Positions 21,305-32,204 of a stretch of 64,000 nucleotides of DNA are shown here, one piece after another. Where the stretch lies: positions 11,691,927 through 11,755,926 of the forward strand of contig NC_023758.2 in NCBI RefSeq assembly GCF_000499845.2. Reading direction: 5' to 3'. The first letter of the stretch is position 1. Every line of letters begins with the position of its first letter. The position numbers were made by a program, and so were the translations under genes. The notes beneath the pieces are model-generated. The model made no database searches, had not been told where the DNA came from, and was given only the letters and a program-made list of their open reading frames with translations. The DNA is from Phaseolus vulgaris (taxonomy: Eukaryota > Streptophyta > Magnoliopsida > Fabales > Fabaceae).

Positions 21305-22420
21305 TGTTCAATCAAGTGTGTTCAAGCTTTGAAGAATCCAAATCCTTTGAGTTTGATGGAAGGCTGGATGTGCTTGTTGTTGCTGAGGTCCTTTAGAATA
21401 GGATCTAGGGTAGATTATATTTGTAATCCACTCTTTGTTGAATCTAAAGCTTAAGTGTTTTCAAATCTTTTAACAATAAAGTGTTTTTCAAACTAAGTGA
21501 AAAACAACCTGTTGTTTTGTCGAAACAACCGATTGTTTTATACTTAGGTGTTTTTGAAAAAGTTTGAAAACTGTTTTGGATGGTTGACTTGCTGTCAAAG
21601 TCAAACAACCGATTGATTCAATACTTCAACCGATTGTTTGTTTGGAATCCTAACAGAAAAATATTTTTGTTTGTTAGAAGAGCTTTAATTGATTTCATAA
21701 CTGGATACGCTCCTGCTTTAAATGCTTTGACCAAGATTTGAATACAATAAATAGTTTGTTAATGTTTTACAACAAACAAGAAGACAGAAAAACATATTTG
21801 AGTTTTAAAAGAGTTTTTGAAGAAAATTGAGTTTGAACTTGAGCTTTGGTTATTCAAGAAAGAAGTGGAATAGGATTACTCTGTATTGATTTGAGTTCAT
21901 TCTGTAACAGTGTAATTCGTTTTGATATTTGTGTACATTCTGGTGTTATAAATCCAAGAAGGGTTGTGTGCTCTTGAGGTTGTCAAGATCAACATTCTTG
22001 GTGGTGTATGTGCTGAGCCAAAGGAAGTGTGTGTCTTGAGGGGATCAAGGTCACTTCTTTGGTGGTGTGTGTATGTAATCTGGATTTGACTACCTAGTGG
22101 ATTCCCATGTGGTTTCTGGGAAACTAGATGTAGCTCTTGGGTTAAGAGTGAACCAGTATAAACTGTTTGTGCAATTCTCTCTTCCTTAAACTCTTTAATT
22201 TCAGTTGTTGTTTTATTACTGGTATAAACAACCGATTGTTTCTACGAAACAACCGATTGTTTTTCTGTTGCTTTTCTATTTTGAGCTTTGTTCTTGGCAA
22301 ACTGAATTCCTAAATCTGGTTTCTTGCAGAGAATTTCATTCTATCCTAAAAAGTTTTCGAAAACCCTCTTTAAACCATTCACCCCCCCCCCCCTCTAGTT
22401 TAAAGCCTTGCATTCTAACA
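21305..22420 (+). repeat. 3' LTR of element A
   Basis: Starts TGTTCAATCAAG, ends TTCTAACA. Includes a C-rich run (13 C near 22382) longer than in the 5' LTR. Dyads at 21503-21540, 21603-21640 and 22225-22262 are better preserved than in the 5' LTR. Confidence 0.95.
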
Positions 22421-22680
22421 TTAACACCATGAGAAGTTGGTAAATGTACATACTTGCTTGCAGCGTGTTACACATTGTGAAAGAAGGAGAAAACAAGTTT
22501 TTGTGAATGTCTTAAAAGTGTTAAGGTACCACAAGGCTACTCTTCAAAGGTTAACAATCTTGTATCTATGTATGATTTGAAACTAATTGGCTTAAAGTCT
22601 TATGATTGTCACATTTTAATGCAACAAATACTACTGGTGGCTAATCGTTGAATCTTACCAAAAAATGTAAGGCATACAAT
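22421..22680 (+). pseudogene. TNP2-type transposase, continuation after element A
   Basis: Frames shift, but the plant TNP2 blocks remain visible: EKLVNVHTCLQRVTHCERRR for the ACYTLS-EEK region, FVNVLKVLRYHKAT for ECL--VKVP-G, and LGLKSYDCHILMQQ-like sequence near 22590-22630. It continues the 14960-15921 gene across the element A target site. Confidence 0.78.
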
Positions 22681-22703
22681 AACTCGACTATGTTCATTTT
22701 TCT

Positions 22704-22890
22704 TAACCTTCGTTAAATTCCAAATGTTTATTCTAAAACTTAGCAAAATAACAGAGGTTTTTTTTTAACCTTCATTAAATTTCAAAAGTTTATTTTAAAA
22801 CCTTAGCTAAATAATGGAGGTTTTTTTTAACCTTCGTTAAATTCCAAAGATTTATTGCAGAACCTCAATTAAACACTCTAGATTTCTTCA
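22704..22890 (+). repeat. Three tandem copies of a 62-63 bp unit
   Basis: AACCTTCGTTAAATTCCAAA begins copies at about 22704, 22767 and 22829, each ending in a GAGGTTTTTTT run. Related GGAGGTT words recur at 24540-24590. They may be subterminal repeats of the CACTA element; that is inferred. Confidence 0.75.
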
Positions 22891-23590
22891 AACTTCAATA
22901 AATAAATAAATATAATCAAATCTATTTATAAATAAATAATTAAAAACTACATAGTTTTAATATATTTTATAACTAAATTCTCTAAAATTTTGAAAGTGTA
23001 ACTTTACATTACAAATAAGCTTTATAAGGTTTCAAAAATTTATTTTAAAAACTCATCTAAACAACCTTAGATAATAAATATATCAACAACTAATCTTGAA
23101 TAATAAGTATTTCAACAATATTTGCATATCTTTTATGATTGATGGTAGTTGGTTTATATAATTCTTAGTTTTTTTTTGTTACTAACTCATACTTCAAAAA
23201 ACTTGACTTAATTTGTTTTACCTTTTGATGTACGTATATTTTATGTGCAATTTTAGTTTAAGTTATAAATTTTAATATTTAATTCTCATAATGTTAAAAT
23301 ATTTCAAATTAAGGTCTTTATTTTAAATGCATCTAATAATTCATTGTGAAGTGAGAAGACATAAAGTTAATTTCTCCTTACAATATGTTATTTCAATCTT
23401 TAGTCAAGAACACACATGACTTTGAAGCCCACATCTGATAGATAATGCAATTTTTTAGGATATAAAGCAATGATAAACACCAGTTGTTGTCGAGTTAGGT
23501 AACAGAGGCTTGTGACTCAAGTTGGGAGAGTAAGGTGATGGAAGAAACAATATTGGAGTAAAAAGAAGATAATTCCTTATTTAATGTTTC
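22891..23590. other. AT-rich intergenic sequence, nothing recognised
   Basis: No coding similarity, RNA gene or clear repeat found. Confidence 0.5.
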
Positions 23591-23639
23591 TTCTCCTTAG
23601 ATATAATAGACATATATGTGGTTGAATTGTGATTCCTTG

Positions 23640-23815
23640 TTGATTGAAGAGGGCCAAGCATCAGTACAAATGAGAGTCAAACACCATGTCATATTGGGCC
23701 AATCACAAGGGCCATGGCTAGAAGGTTTGAAGAGGATTGGAACACTGCTACTGATGACAAAGAGACTTATCTCTACATGCTCCAAGATGTCCAAATTCAA
23801 GCGTAGAATAGCTTT
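23640..23815 (+). pseudogene. C-terminal tail of a gypsy polyprotein
   Basis: One frame reads GPITRAMARRFEEDWNTA, then ETYLYMLQDVQIQA and a stop near 23808. The GP-TRARA motif lies at the extreme C terminus of many plant gypsy polyproteins, just before the 3' LTR. A diverged second copy lies at 25910-26031. Confidence 0.7.
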
Positions 23816-24390
23816 TACTTTTTGTCAAAAGTAGCATAGTTTAATTCTTTTGTATTTGTCTTAAAGCATGCAAAGTGGTACCTAGAAGGCTAACCTAAGT
23901 TTAATTAGAATTTCCTACTTCTAATTAAACTAAGGTCCAGCCCACATTTAAACCTAAATGAGCATAAGTTCTAGACCATCTAGAACATGGAAGCATTTTA
24001 GAACCTACCTCACATGTGCTGAAAATAGACGCCACTTTCACATGTGCAAGCACTTTGAATTTCCCTCTCTTTTCCACTTTGTAATCCGACCTCCAAGTGC
24101 TATATAAGGAGTGCCTTGGCTCTTAGTTTTTCAAGATTAATACATGAGTGAATTGCTGCCAAAATTGTGCCAATATCACTCTTTGCCCAAAACCTCCTAG
24201 GTTAGGCTCTTAATCTTCCTAAACCGTCACCTTCCAAGTAGAGTTGGCCTCACCTCTCTCAAATCCTACTTCTCATGCATCTTCAAGGTCACCATCACTC
24301 TTAGGAGGACCTTGTTCCATCTCCAATCTGTGTAGCTTCTGCATTCCATCAACAATTCCAAAAAGATGAAGACACAAATCCATCACTTGT
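23816..24390 (+). repeat. Probable gypsy LTR following the tail
   Basis: Follows the polyprotein tail, has a TATA box (GCTATATAAGG, 24100-24110) inside a weak inverted repeat (CCAAG/CTTGG), and a GC-richer downstream part ending near CAACAATTCC. No second LTR found; borders approximate. Confidence 0.5.
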
Positions 24391-25890
24391 TAGTCGTCGG
24401 CGGCCATTGAGCTTGTTTCGGAGAGCAGTGTGTCTACGATGGAAGAAAGAAGTTAGGAGGATCGTTAAAGATAGTGGAAAATGGGGTTGAAGGTTATTTC
24501 AAATGACAAGTCATTTTATGAAAATTTTGAAACTCGTGATATTTTATTGAGGTTCTTAAACCCATGGCATTTTACGGAGGTTATATATATAATTTTATTC
24601 ACAATAATCCCATTCAAAATTTCAGTCAGTTCGATCTAACTATTTTGGGTAAGAAAGGTAATCTTGTTTGAAAAGGGGTTTGGGTGGAGTTGGTGTGGTA
24701 AATTTGGAAACAAAGAAACCAAGTTATGTATAATTTTGCTTGCCCTGATGCTCAAGAAATATTATGTACAACCCAGAGAAATGTGTGGTCTTAGGTAAAC
24801 CAAGTTATGTATCTTTATCTTATTCAGACTTGTACTTTAATCCTATTTTTTGTATCAATCTCTTAACTTAGGTAAACCTATTGGTAAATTTTCTTATGTG
24901 TGGTTCGATGTCATTTTCTGCACTCTTATAGGTGTAGTTTTGGCAAGGATGCAAGGACCAAAAATCCTATTCTAGTTATCTTTATCATGTGTTCCCTTGT
25001 TGTTTCTCTGTGTTTTTTGTAGGTTGTAGTTGAATCAATCTTTAATTGTGGAGGAATTAAATAGACAGCAGATGAGGTTGGGGCCTAAACGTGACTGCAA
25101 AGGAAGGGGCACAAAACACAACAACGTAATAGGGTTGCTTGTCTATGAGAGTTAGGAAGTAGGGTATTCATGAGAATGGTCCTACCGTTCTCATGTTCAT
25201 TTTGGTATGTTTCTGTTTTGGTAACAACTTAGAAGATATTATTGGGTGTCATTTATGGACTACCTATTTTTGCACAGTTTGTGTAGTTGTGTACGGTTGT
25301 GTCCTCTTTTTGGTTTACTGGTTTGGTTGGTAGGTTATGTTAGCAACCCTACCTTTTTAGTATAAGATCAGTTGGAACAACCTTCAAGTGCTCAATTTTT
25401 TTAACTTAATTCATTCTTTGCTAATTAAAAAAATGATGATTAGTGATTTAAGAATAAGATGGGTTACACAAAGTGCTTAGGAGGATGTTGATATATATGG
25501 GAATAAAATATATAGTAATACAGAATGTTGTGACCATAATTGAATATAAGTTATGAGTATAAAAGCTATTTTTGTAGGTACAAATAGGTGTATAGGTAAG
25601 CTAGATACATATGTTGATGCAATCCTAGCTTGCATTTTCATTTTGAGAACTTCTTCTTCATTGTTTTGATTTGAATGTCTTCTATGGATGATGAACAATA
25701 TTGCAGAAGCATGAATAATTGTAGAAATTTGGAAAAGATGAAAATTATGACGGTGAATCTAAGTGAGGTTAGGTCAACACTTAGTTTCTAAAGTGAGGTT
25801 AGGCCAACACTACTAGGAGGAGTCTAGAAATTTGTTTAGCAAAAAGACAAATCTAAAGAGAACTTTGAACAAGTAAAAGTGTCTCAATTG
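24391..25890. other. Intergenic sequence, no gene recognised
   Basis: Contains two short GAGGTT-type repeats at 24535-24590 and a direct repeat of AAGTGAGGTTAGG near 25762 and 25792. No coding similarity seen. Confidence 0.5.
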
Positions 25891-25909
25891 GGCAATGATG
25901 ATAGAGGCC

Positions 25910-26031
25910 TCAACTCAGGACCAATCACTATAGCTATGGCAAGGAAGTTACAAGAAGATTGAGACTCTGCTACTGATGGCAGAGACACTCTTTTATATAT
26001 GTTCAAAAATGCCATAAAAAAAGCCAAAACC
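25910..26031 (+). pseudogene. Second gypsy polyprotein tail, diverged
   Basis: Reads GPITIAMARKLQED, stop, DSATDGRDTLLYMFKNA then a stop. Same C-terminal motif as 23640-23815 but with its own changes, so it belongs to a different copy or family. Confidence 0.65.
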
Positions 26032-28000
26032 TAGGGTAAATTTTTCTAGAGTAGAATTTATTTTCTTTCTTAAAATTCAAGTAACAATTTTACTTGTAAT
26101 TTTTCTTTAAGTGAATTAAGGTTAAGGGTAGGCTTTTAAAACCTACATGGGGTATAATTAGGGCTTAAATGCAACCCACATTAACCCTAGGCTAGACATT
26201 AGACCTAACTAGGTCACATGGTGATACAACCCAATTAGCCAAGCAGATGAAAAAGGATACAAGAGACAATTCACACCGTGATTAGTTATCTCAGTATACA
26301 AAGTCAGGCCCCACCAAACCTCAAGAGAGCATCAACAAAAGAAGAACCAGATATAAACCAAAATATCATAAGTTATTCCTTCTTTTCTTTCCACAAGAGA
26401 AGTTATGTAAATAAATTGGGCTCACTTTGGGGGTTCCAAATAGAAAAATAAACTAGAGTAGGGTGTACTTAGTAATTTGAGTTCACAAAAAATCACTCCT
26501 GCAAAGTTTCTTTACTATATCAAATTCAATGTCTGAAATGCATGAGGCAAGACACTCTATTTATAGGAGAGAGTGTCTTGGAGAACAAGATAGAGGGGTA
26601 GGGGTGTCATTTGTGAGAAGCTTTCTAAAAGGTAGGCCAAAGAAACTCCAAAACCTAGAAGAACTTGTCATGAAAGGTGGACTTGGCACAAACCCAAATT
26701 ACTAAGCACACCCTACTCAAATTACTAAGCACACCATAGTCAAATTACTAAACACACCCTACTCAAATTGCTAAGCACACCCTAATTACTCATTTATTTG
26801 GGGACTTATCTTGAGTGTGTGAGCATTTCAAGTGGCGACTCTTCCTCACTTATCTTGGGGCCTCCCATTCTCCAAGTGGCGTGATCATTACATTTCTCTC
26901 TATAAGCTTCCTTCACCCCTTCTCTTTTCATTCCTTTCCATTTTTTCATTTACATTCCTTATTATGTTCTTGTTTATGACTTTTTCCATTCGGTCATCTT
27001 CTTCATTCTTTGCTTCATTTTGTGCCCTTTAAATTCTGCAATCATCATCATAATCACCATATATTTTTGTTTTCCTTTTATCCTTTAGAAGTGAACCTTA
27101 ACACTTACTTAACCACTTGGTTAAGTTCATGTTCAGTGGGGATCTTCTTTGGGTCTCTTACCATTATTGCTAAAATAAAAAATCATAAACAAAGTGCCAC
27201 CATAAAAATGTTCAATTCTAAAATCAACTCACATCACATTTGATCATGCTTACCTCATTTAGCCGCCATTTTCAAACTCTTTTGCATTTGAAAATTTCCC
27301 ACCCTTTTTGCTTGTAATTGGTCGGCTCTTAAACCTATAAATTGGGGTGCTTGGCTCATGTTTTATAAGATCAAATTTATGAGTGTTATGCTACCAAATT
27401 GCTAGCCTAAGCAATCCCTTGTCTAAACCTCTCTAGGATAGACATCTTTGGTCTTCTTCTTCACCTCTCAAAGTGATGCGGTTGAAACAATCACTCTCCC
27501 TACTCTTCATGCACCTACAAGGAAACCATAGCTTCATTGGAGCTCTCCTTGATCCATCTCTTCCACAAAGCTTCATCAAAGTTCATCCAAAACTCAAGAA
27601 AAGATGCAACCGGTTAGAAGGCACCTATCAGACAACATTTCATTACTCAAATCAAAGTTAAAAGTCATGTATAAGAGACTCCTATTTATAGGAGAAAGTC
27701 TCTCAAAACCTCCCAAATGAGAGTGTGACAAGTGTCACCACCTTATTGATGCAAAACCTCTCCATTGGTAGAGTGACAAGTGACATGCCTTCATTTTAAT
27801 AAAATCCTTTCCATTGAGGAGAGTACATGTGGAGTCTCATGTCTTCCTTGCCTGCATTTCTATTTGCACCCATCTTTTACTATTTTACACTCTACTTTCT
27901 TTTCTATTTACATCATTCTCTACGTTGGCCCAAATTTCTTAACTACTCTATACAACTTTTACAAGGCTAAGAAAAAGAAAAGTACTTTATAATCTTCTCA
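26032..28000 (+). repeat. LTR-derived sequence cluster after the second tail
   Basis: At least two LTR-like promoters are visible: TATTTATAGG at 26556 and at 27690, each centred in an inverted repeat (AAGACACTCT/AGAGTGTCTT; AGAGACT/AGTCTCT). CAAGTGGCG phrases occur at 26830-26885. U5-like text at 27310-27610 resembles 24110-24360 in layout. No TSD or boundary could be fixed. Confidence 0.45.
26695..26786 (+). repeat. Four tandem copies of a 23 bp unit
   Basis: CAAATTACTAAGCACACCCT begins at 26695, 26718, 26741 and 26764. An inverted fragment of the same text occurs near 26460-26480 (GGGTGTACTTAGTAATTTGA). Confidence 0.9.
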
Positions 28001-29349
28001 TTAAGACTCAATCTTAGTTGAAAGTTTCGAAACCGGATGGTTTTCATCATATGCAGGGACAAAAAACCAAAATTGATTTTTAAGTACATTTAAGAGTATA
28101 AAGTGGATGTTATGTTGATAGATATGAAAGAATCTTGTTGGTTATATATAACGTATAAGGTGGATTAGTCATAGTGCTTGGGATTCTATAAAGTAGACAA
28201 AACAATAACATTGTAAGCTACAATTCTAGTATGGTCACTAGTTGTGTAGGAAAGTAATTTCAGCATGTGTATGCCAGCAACATTTATGCAGGGACACAAT
28301 CCTAAATCAGTATCTTGAGGTATCGCAGGGCAATAACACCCGCACAGAGATAACGAGCAAATTATATATGTGTAGATGCAGTACCTGGATAAATATATGA
28401 ACATTTCAACAGATGTAGTACCAAGTTGTAGTTATAAGCAACACTGGAGGAAAATGGTGATAGCAGGAAAAAGATTAGGTTGGAACTTAAACACATGATC
28501 ACTATATCAGTAACTAACAAAAGACTACCATATATATAACTGAAGGACTTTTTTGGCTGGAAGACCAAGTTTACAAACTGTATATGGACAAATTCTACAC
28601 TACTATATATCGTTAAGAACTTTTGTACGTGCATGTATCAGTGATGCAACATAAACAGGAGCAAGTGTGTCAACCAAAAGAATACCAAAGGTGCAACCAA
28701 TACTTTTAAAATCCATTAGTCTTGGAGGATGATGCTATGTTTGAAGGGATAAAGGTTAAATACATTGGGGAGGTATATCATGTACTTAATCTTTTGGATG
28801 TAATTATTAGCCTTTTATCTTATATAGTTTTTAGTTTGTTGTGTATACATAAACCTTAAGTACTTTTTTATAAATATATTTTTATGTGTTTGAAAACAAT
28901 ATTACCACCATTAGCAAGTAAATTAATTACCATATGAGATTTCGTATTAACCTGTGACAAAATTTAAAAGGTGTACAAATATGATAAGCACGAGGCGACA
29001 AAAATTGCTATCAACTTGGTTGTGGAAGGGCAGAAATTGCCAAAAACATACTCTGTCGGCCCCTACTAGGAAGCCTGTCCACATTTCCTTGTTAAGATAC
29101 TGTGTTTTGGACCATATAAATGAGTAGTGCCTGACCTTAGCGATATAGCTCTATTATTCAACCCAAATGCTTTAAAAGTACTGGCCCCGAGAGTTCAATG
29201 AATGTAATGAACCAGATTTGGATTAAATCCAAGAAAGATACGAGATGAAGATTCATTATCTATAGTGCAAACACTGATGGGAACCATATATAACTTACAG
29301 TAAAATAAATTGAGTTGCATATGTTTAAAAAACTTTATTTTGCCATTGA

Positions 29350-29384
<35 letters not shown>

Positions 29385-30200
29385 ATTTAAAATCTCGAGG
29401 GTTAACAACATAATTAATAAAATGCAAAAGAAATGTAGATTCACACGTAAAGTATATAAATAACGAGTTACCAAAAAAAGTAAAAATAACAATAACATTA
29501 TATCACTTTCGCAAAACATCCACTTTTTTTTTCCAGATTACACCTTCTTTTAAGTGTTGGATTACTTATGTTATATGGACAATTTTGTAAAATAAAAAAC
29601 ACTAGATGGATGTAATTTAGTGTATTGGGTGTCAAATAATCAATACTCTTTTCTAAAACATAACATTAAATAGTCATGCCATTCAATATTTTTTTATAGG
29701 CCTTTCTACATAAAATTTTGAGACTGATTTCTTCACTAATTTGCAGGAATTTTCCCCTAAGCTATATATAGCTTGGACAACCATATCACCAAATCAGAAA
29801 GCCTACGTGACATTTTAGATATTAATCACTCTTTTGTTGAAGCTATGTGGAAAGCTCAAACATAAGTGAAATTTGATTAAAGGTATGATATAATTAACAT
29901 TTCTCAATGACAAGGCTTAGTTTTTCCTTGGCAATCTTCATTTTTTGTACAAGATAAAGAATCCACTTCGTTCAATTACATGTCCCAAGTGATAATAAGG
30001 TTATTGAAATTAGGTCATTTTCCTTCTTAAGCGATATTTGGGAAGGTAATTGGGAGCCTAGGTTAGGAGTATAGATGAAGTATATAAATATATAATTTAT
30101 TTTTCTACGAATATATATAGCATATCTACGAGCTTATATATTCGCATGTAGCAACAAACCATAATGATAGCAAAAAAGACAGCTATAGACTTGTAGGAAA
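28001..30200. other. AT-rich intergenic sequence upstream of the zinc-finger gene
   Basis: No coding similarity. The only clear feature is an (AT)n microsatellite at 29354-29381. Confidence 0.55.
29354..29381. repeat. (AT)n microsatellite
   Basis: Fourteen uninterrupted AT pairs. Confidence 0.95.
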
Positions 30201-30473
30201 GTATTGTTGCGTGACCTGGATTTTAGGTCGATCTGTCCCACATTCGAACAATGGACAATAATGAAACCACTTCGAGTCTCGCCAGACGTCAAGATATTAT
30301 TGCAACTTGCAACTTCCACAGTCCCAGATTTTCCAAGTTTTTCTTTTTGTTCAACAAATGCTTTATGTAGTACCAATCATCGCTTTTTCCTCCCTTTATA
30401 TGCCATCATGTATGCAATAAAGAGAATTAATTTAACACATATTCCTTCATATAAACATAGTATTGTAGCAGAC

Positions 30474-30938
30474 ATGAGTTCGTCCTCAGAGAACAAATCT
30501 TCTTCTTCTCCTTCTTCTTCAGTGTTGAAACCATTTGGTTTTCATTCCAGGGCTAGCAACGATGACGATGACAAAGGTGGTAAGAAAATCCAGTGCCCGT
30601 TTTGCCATCGCAAATTTCACAATTTGCAAGCAATGGGGGGCCACCAGAATGCACATAGAAGAGAAAGACAAATGGCTAGGTTGGCCCAATTTGAGTACAT
30701 GCGTGAACATCAAAGAAACCATATATTCCAAGCCGTAACATCTCTTGTGGTTTCACAAGGAGCATCACCAACCTCTGTTTTCGGTGGTGCAACTCGGTTC
30801 AGGACAGCACCTGTGGCGGAGCCACCAGGTACGCGCCACCATAACGTACAAGTATCGGTAGTAGGGCTTGACGATGATGTGGATCTAGAACTGAGACTAG
30901 CTGTCTCTTCTAAGGAAGCTGGGATGGGAGATATATGA
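30474..30938 (+). CDS. Single C2H2 zinc-finger protein with EAR motif (154 aa)
   Basis: Intronless. The start is set at ATG 30474 (MSSSSENKSS); the open frame extends upstream but without family similarity, and a TATA-like TTTATATG lies at 30394. One finger at residues 41-61 (C41, C44, H57, H61) carries the plant-specific QAMGGHQ helix followed by NAHRRER, as in the KNUCKLES/SUPERMAN-like single-finger group, where the form is usually QALGGHQ. An acidic run (SNDDDD) precedes the finger. The C terminus has DLELRL at 137-142, an EAR motif that recruits TOPLESS-type corepressors. Likely a nuclear transcriptional repressor of development; the exact subgroup cannot be fixed by eye. It is the only intact host gene for more than 10 kb on either side. 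Confidence 0.88.
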   Translation: MSSSSENKSSSSPSSSVLKPFGFHSRASNDDDDKGGKKIQCPFCHRKFHNLQAMGGHQNAHRRERQMARLAQFEYMREHQRNHIFQAVTSLVVSQGASPTSVFGGATRFRTAPVAEPPGTRHHNVQVSVVGLDDDVDLELRLAVSSKEAGMGDI

Positions 30939-30940
30939 AT

Positions 30941-31260
30941 TTAGGGTTTGGCTGTTTTAATAGAGATGAAAATAATTAAGGCAGGAGAGTAGATTTGTAC
31001 TGTAATGATTTTAATTTAAATATTCCTTACTTGTATGTTGATTTAAAATTAGGGTTTGTCTGTTTTAGTAAAGGTGAAAATAAATCTAGCGGGAGAGAGT
31101 ATTTGAAATTACCTTAATTTAAACCTCTCTCTCTCCCTCTATTGTATTTAAATTTAGGGTTTGTCTGTTTTAGTAAAGATGCAAAATAATTAGGTAGGGG
31201 AGGAGTTTGCAATTATTTTAATTTTATTTTCTCTACCTTGTAGGGCATGTTGCAAATATC
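30941..31260 (+). repeat. Threefold repeat just downstream of the zinc-finger gene
   Basis: TTAGGGTTTG(G/T)CTGTTTTA followed by AGATGAAAATAATT and a GGGAGAG stretch begins at 30941, 31049 and 31154 (about 105-108 bp period). The first copy starts three bases after the stop codon, so the 3' UTR probably carries it. Confidence 0.88.
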
Positions 31261-31634
31261 TAAATGATGTGTATTTGTATCGTTTGAATCTTTCTTAATT
31301 TTATTGTGTTAATTAACCATGACTTTTAAAGAGCCAAATGAGTAGAGCTTTTCATATTTTTTTTTAATTTAATTATGTCTTGGAAGTTTAATTAGCTGCT
31401 GCAACACCAGAAGTGAATCCAAATAGGGTTAACACTGATGAGATACTTCTAAGAGTCTGAGAAAACAAGTTAGAACTGTATATGATCGAATTCACGAATA
31501 CAATGAAATTATGGGTATCCTTATTTTTCTTACTGAACTTATTTTGTTGATAATAAAACGAAAGTCATGTAATTGAATAACAAGGAAGAGTAAATTTTGA
31601 GAGACATGCTGAAGTTTATATCTTATACACTTTA
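31261..31634. other. Intergenic sequence, nothing recognised
   Basis: Between the zinc-finger 3' repeats and the gypsy C LTR. No ORF or motif found. Confidence 0.5.
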
Positions 31635-32142
31635 TGTAGTGGTAGGGTACTAGACAAGCCGATCTCGGTCGTGTACACCGATCAGTTGCCCGTTTTACAT
31701 GACATAACTCTTAATATTAAATATAATAAAAAAAAGTTACATTTAAGGTTGAATAAGTGAAGGCACACTCCTAAAAATCTGAGAAATATCACAACATAAT
31801 ATTAAGCTTCCTGATTTTTAGGAACCTTTATACATGTTAGTTAACAACTGACACTCACATCAGTTAGCAACTTATTTTCGGTCCATAAGGGTCAAAGTCC
31901 ACAAAGCAACCTACAAATACAACTCTCAAGACAGAAGTAAGGTACGTTTTTGACATTATACCAGAACACACTTAAATTATAGTACTGACTTGAGCGTCGC
32001 AGTGCAACCGCAGGTACCCCGACCGGCAAAGCATCAACAACGGAAGAAGGAAGCTTGAAGAAACTCAAAGGCTACCGACACGTCAGCAATTGTGTACCCA
32101 ACGAAAGGTGTTACCTAGGCTCCTCTACTTCGTATAGCTACA
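31635..32142 (+). repeat. 5' LTR of gypsy C
   Basis: Starts TGTAGTGG and ends GCTACA, a TGTAG/CTACA inverted terminus, immediately before the PBS. No 3' LTR in the window to compare, so the left edge is inferred from the terminal repeat. Confidence 0.7.
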
Positions 32143-32144
32143 AT

Positions 32145-32162
32145 TGGCGCACACCGTGGAGC
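32145..32162 (+). other. PBS region of gypsy C
   Basis: TGGCGCACACCGTGGAGC. Plant gypsy elements of the Tat/Athila side commonly show ATTGGCGCCCACCGTGGGGC here; the tRNA was not determined. Confidence 0.7.
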
Positions 32163-32204
32163 CGAGGTATTCTTTAATTTTCAACAAGAAGCCTAACAAC
32201 AACA

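Larger units (their letters stand above)
15922..22420 (+). mobile_element. LTR element A: gag plus ORF2, no pol
   Basis: LTRs of 1110 and 1116 bp, PBS-like site, PPT and a perfect TSD (TTAAC at 15917-15921 and 22421-22425). Between the LTRs lie a copia-type gag and, about 0.8 kb later, a second ORF with no similarity to protease, integrase, RT or RNase H. Element B has the same organisation, so the pol-less structure is a propagated form and not a private deletion. This fits a non-autonomous class resembling the TR-GAG elements described in plants. Confidence 0.94.

Noticed and set aside
27780..27992. 70-codon ORF in LTR-derived sequence
   Set aside because: No similarity and low-complexity hydrophobic composition from T-rich DNA.
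29325..29519. ORF with an (IY)n run
   Set aside because: Produced by the AT microsatellite.
30204..30473. N-terminal extension of the zinc-finger frame
   Set aside because: Open by chance; no similarity, and a TATA-like element and the natural MSSSS start lie downstream of its beginning.
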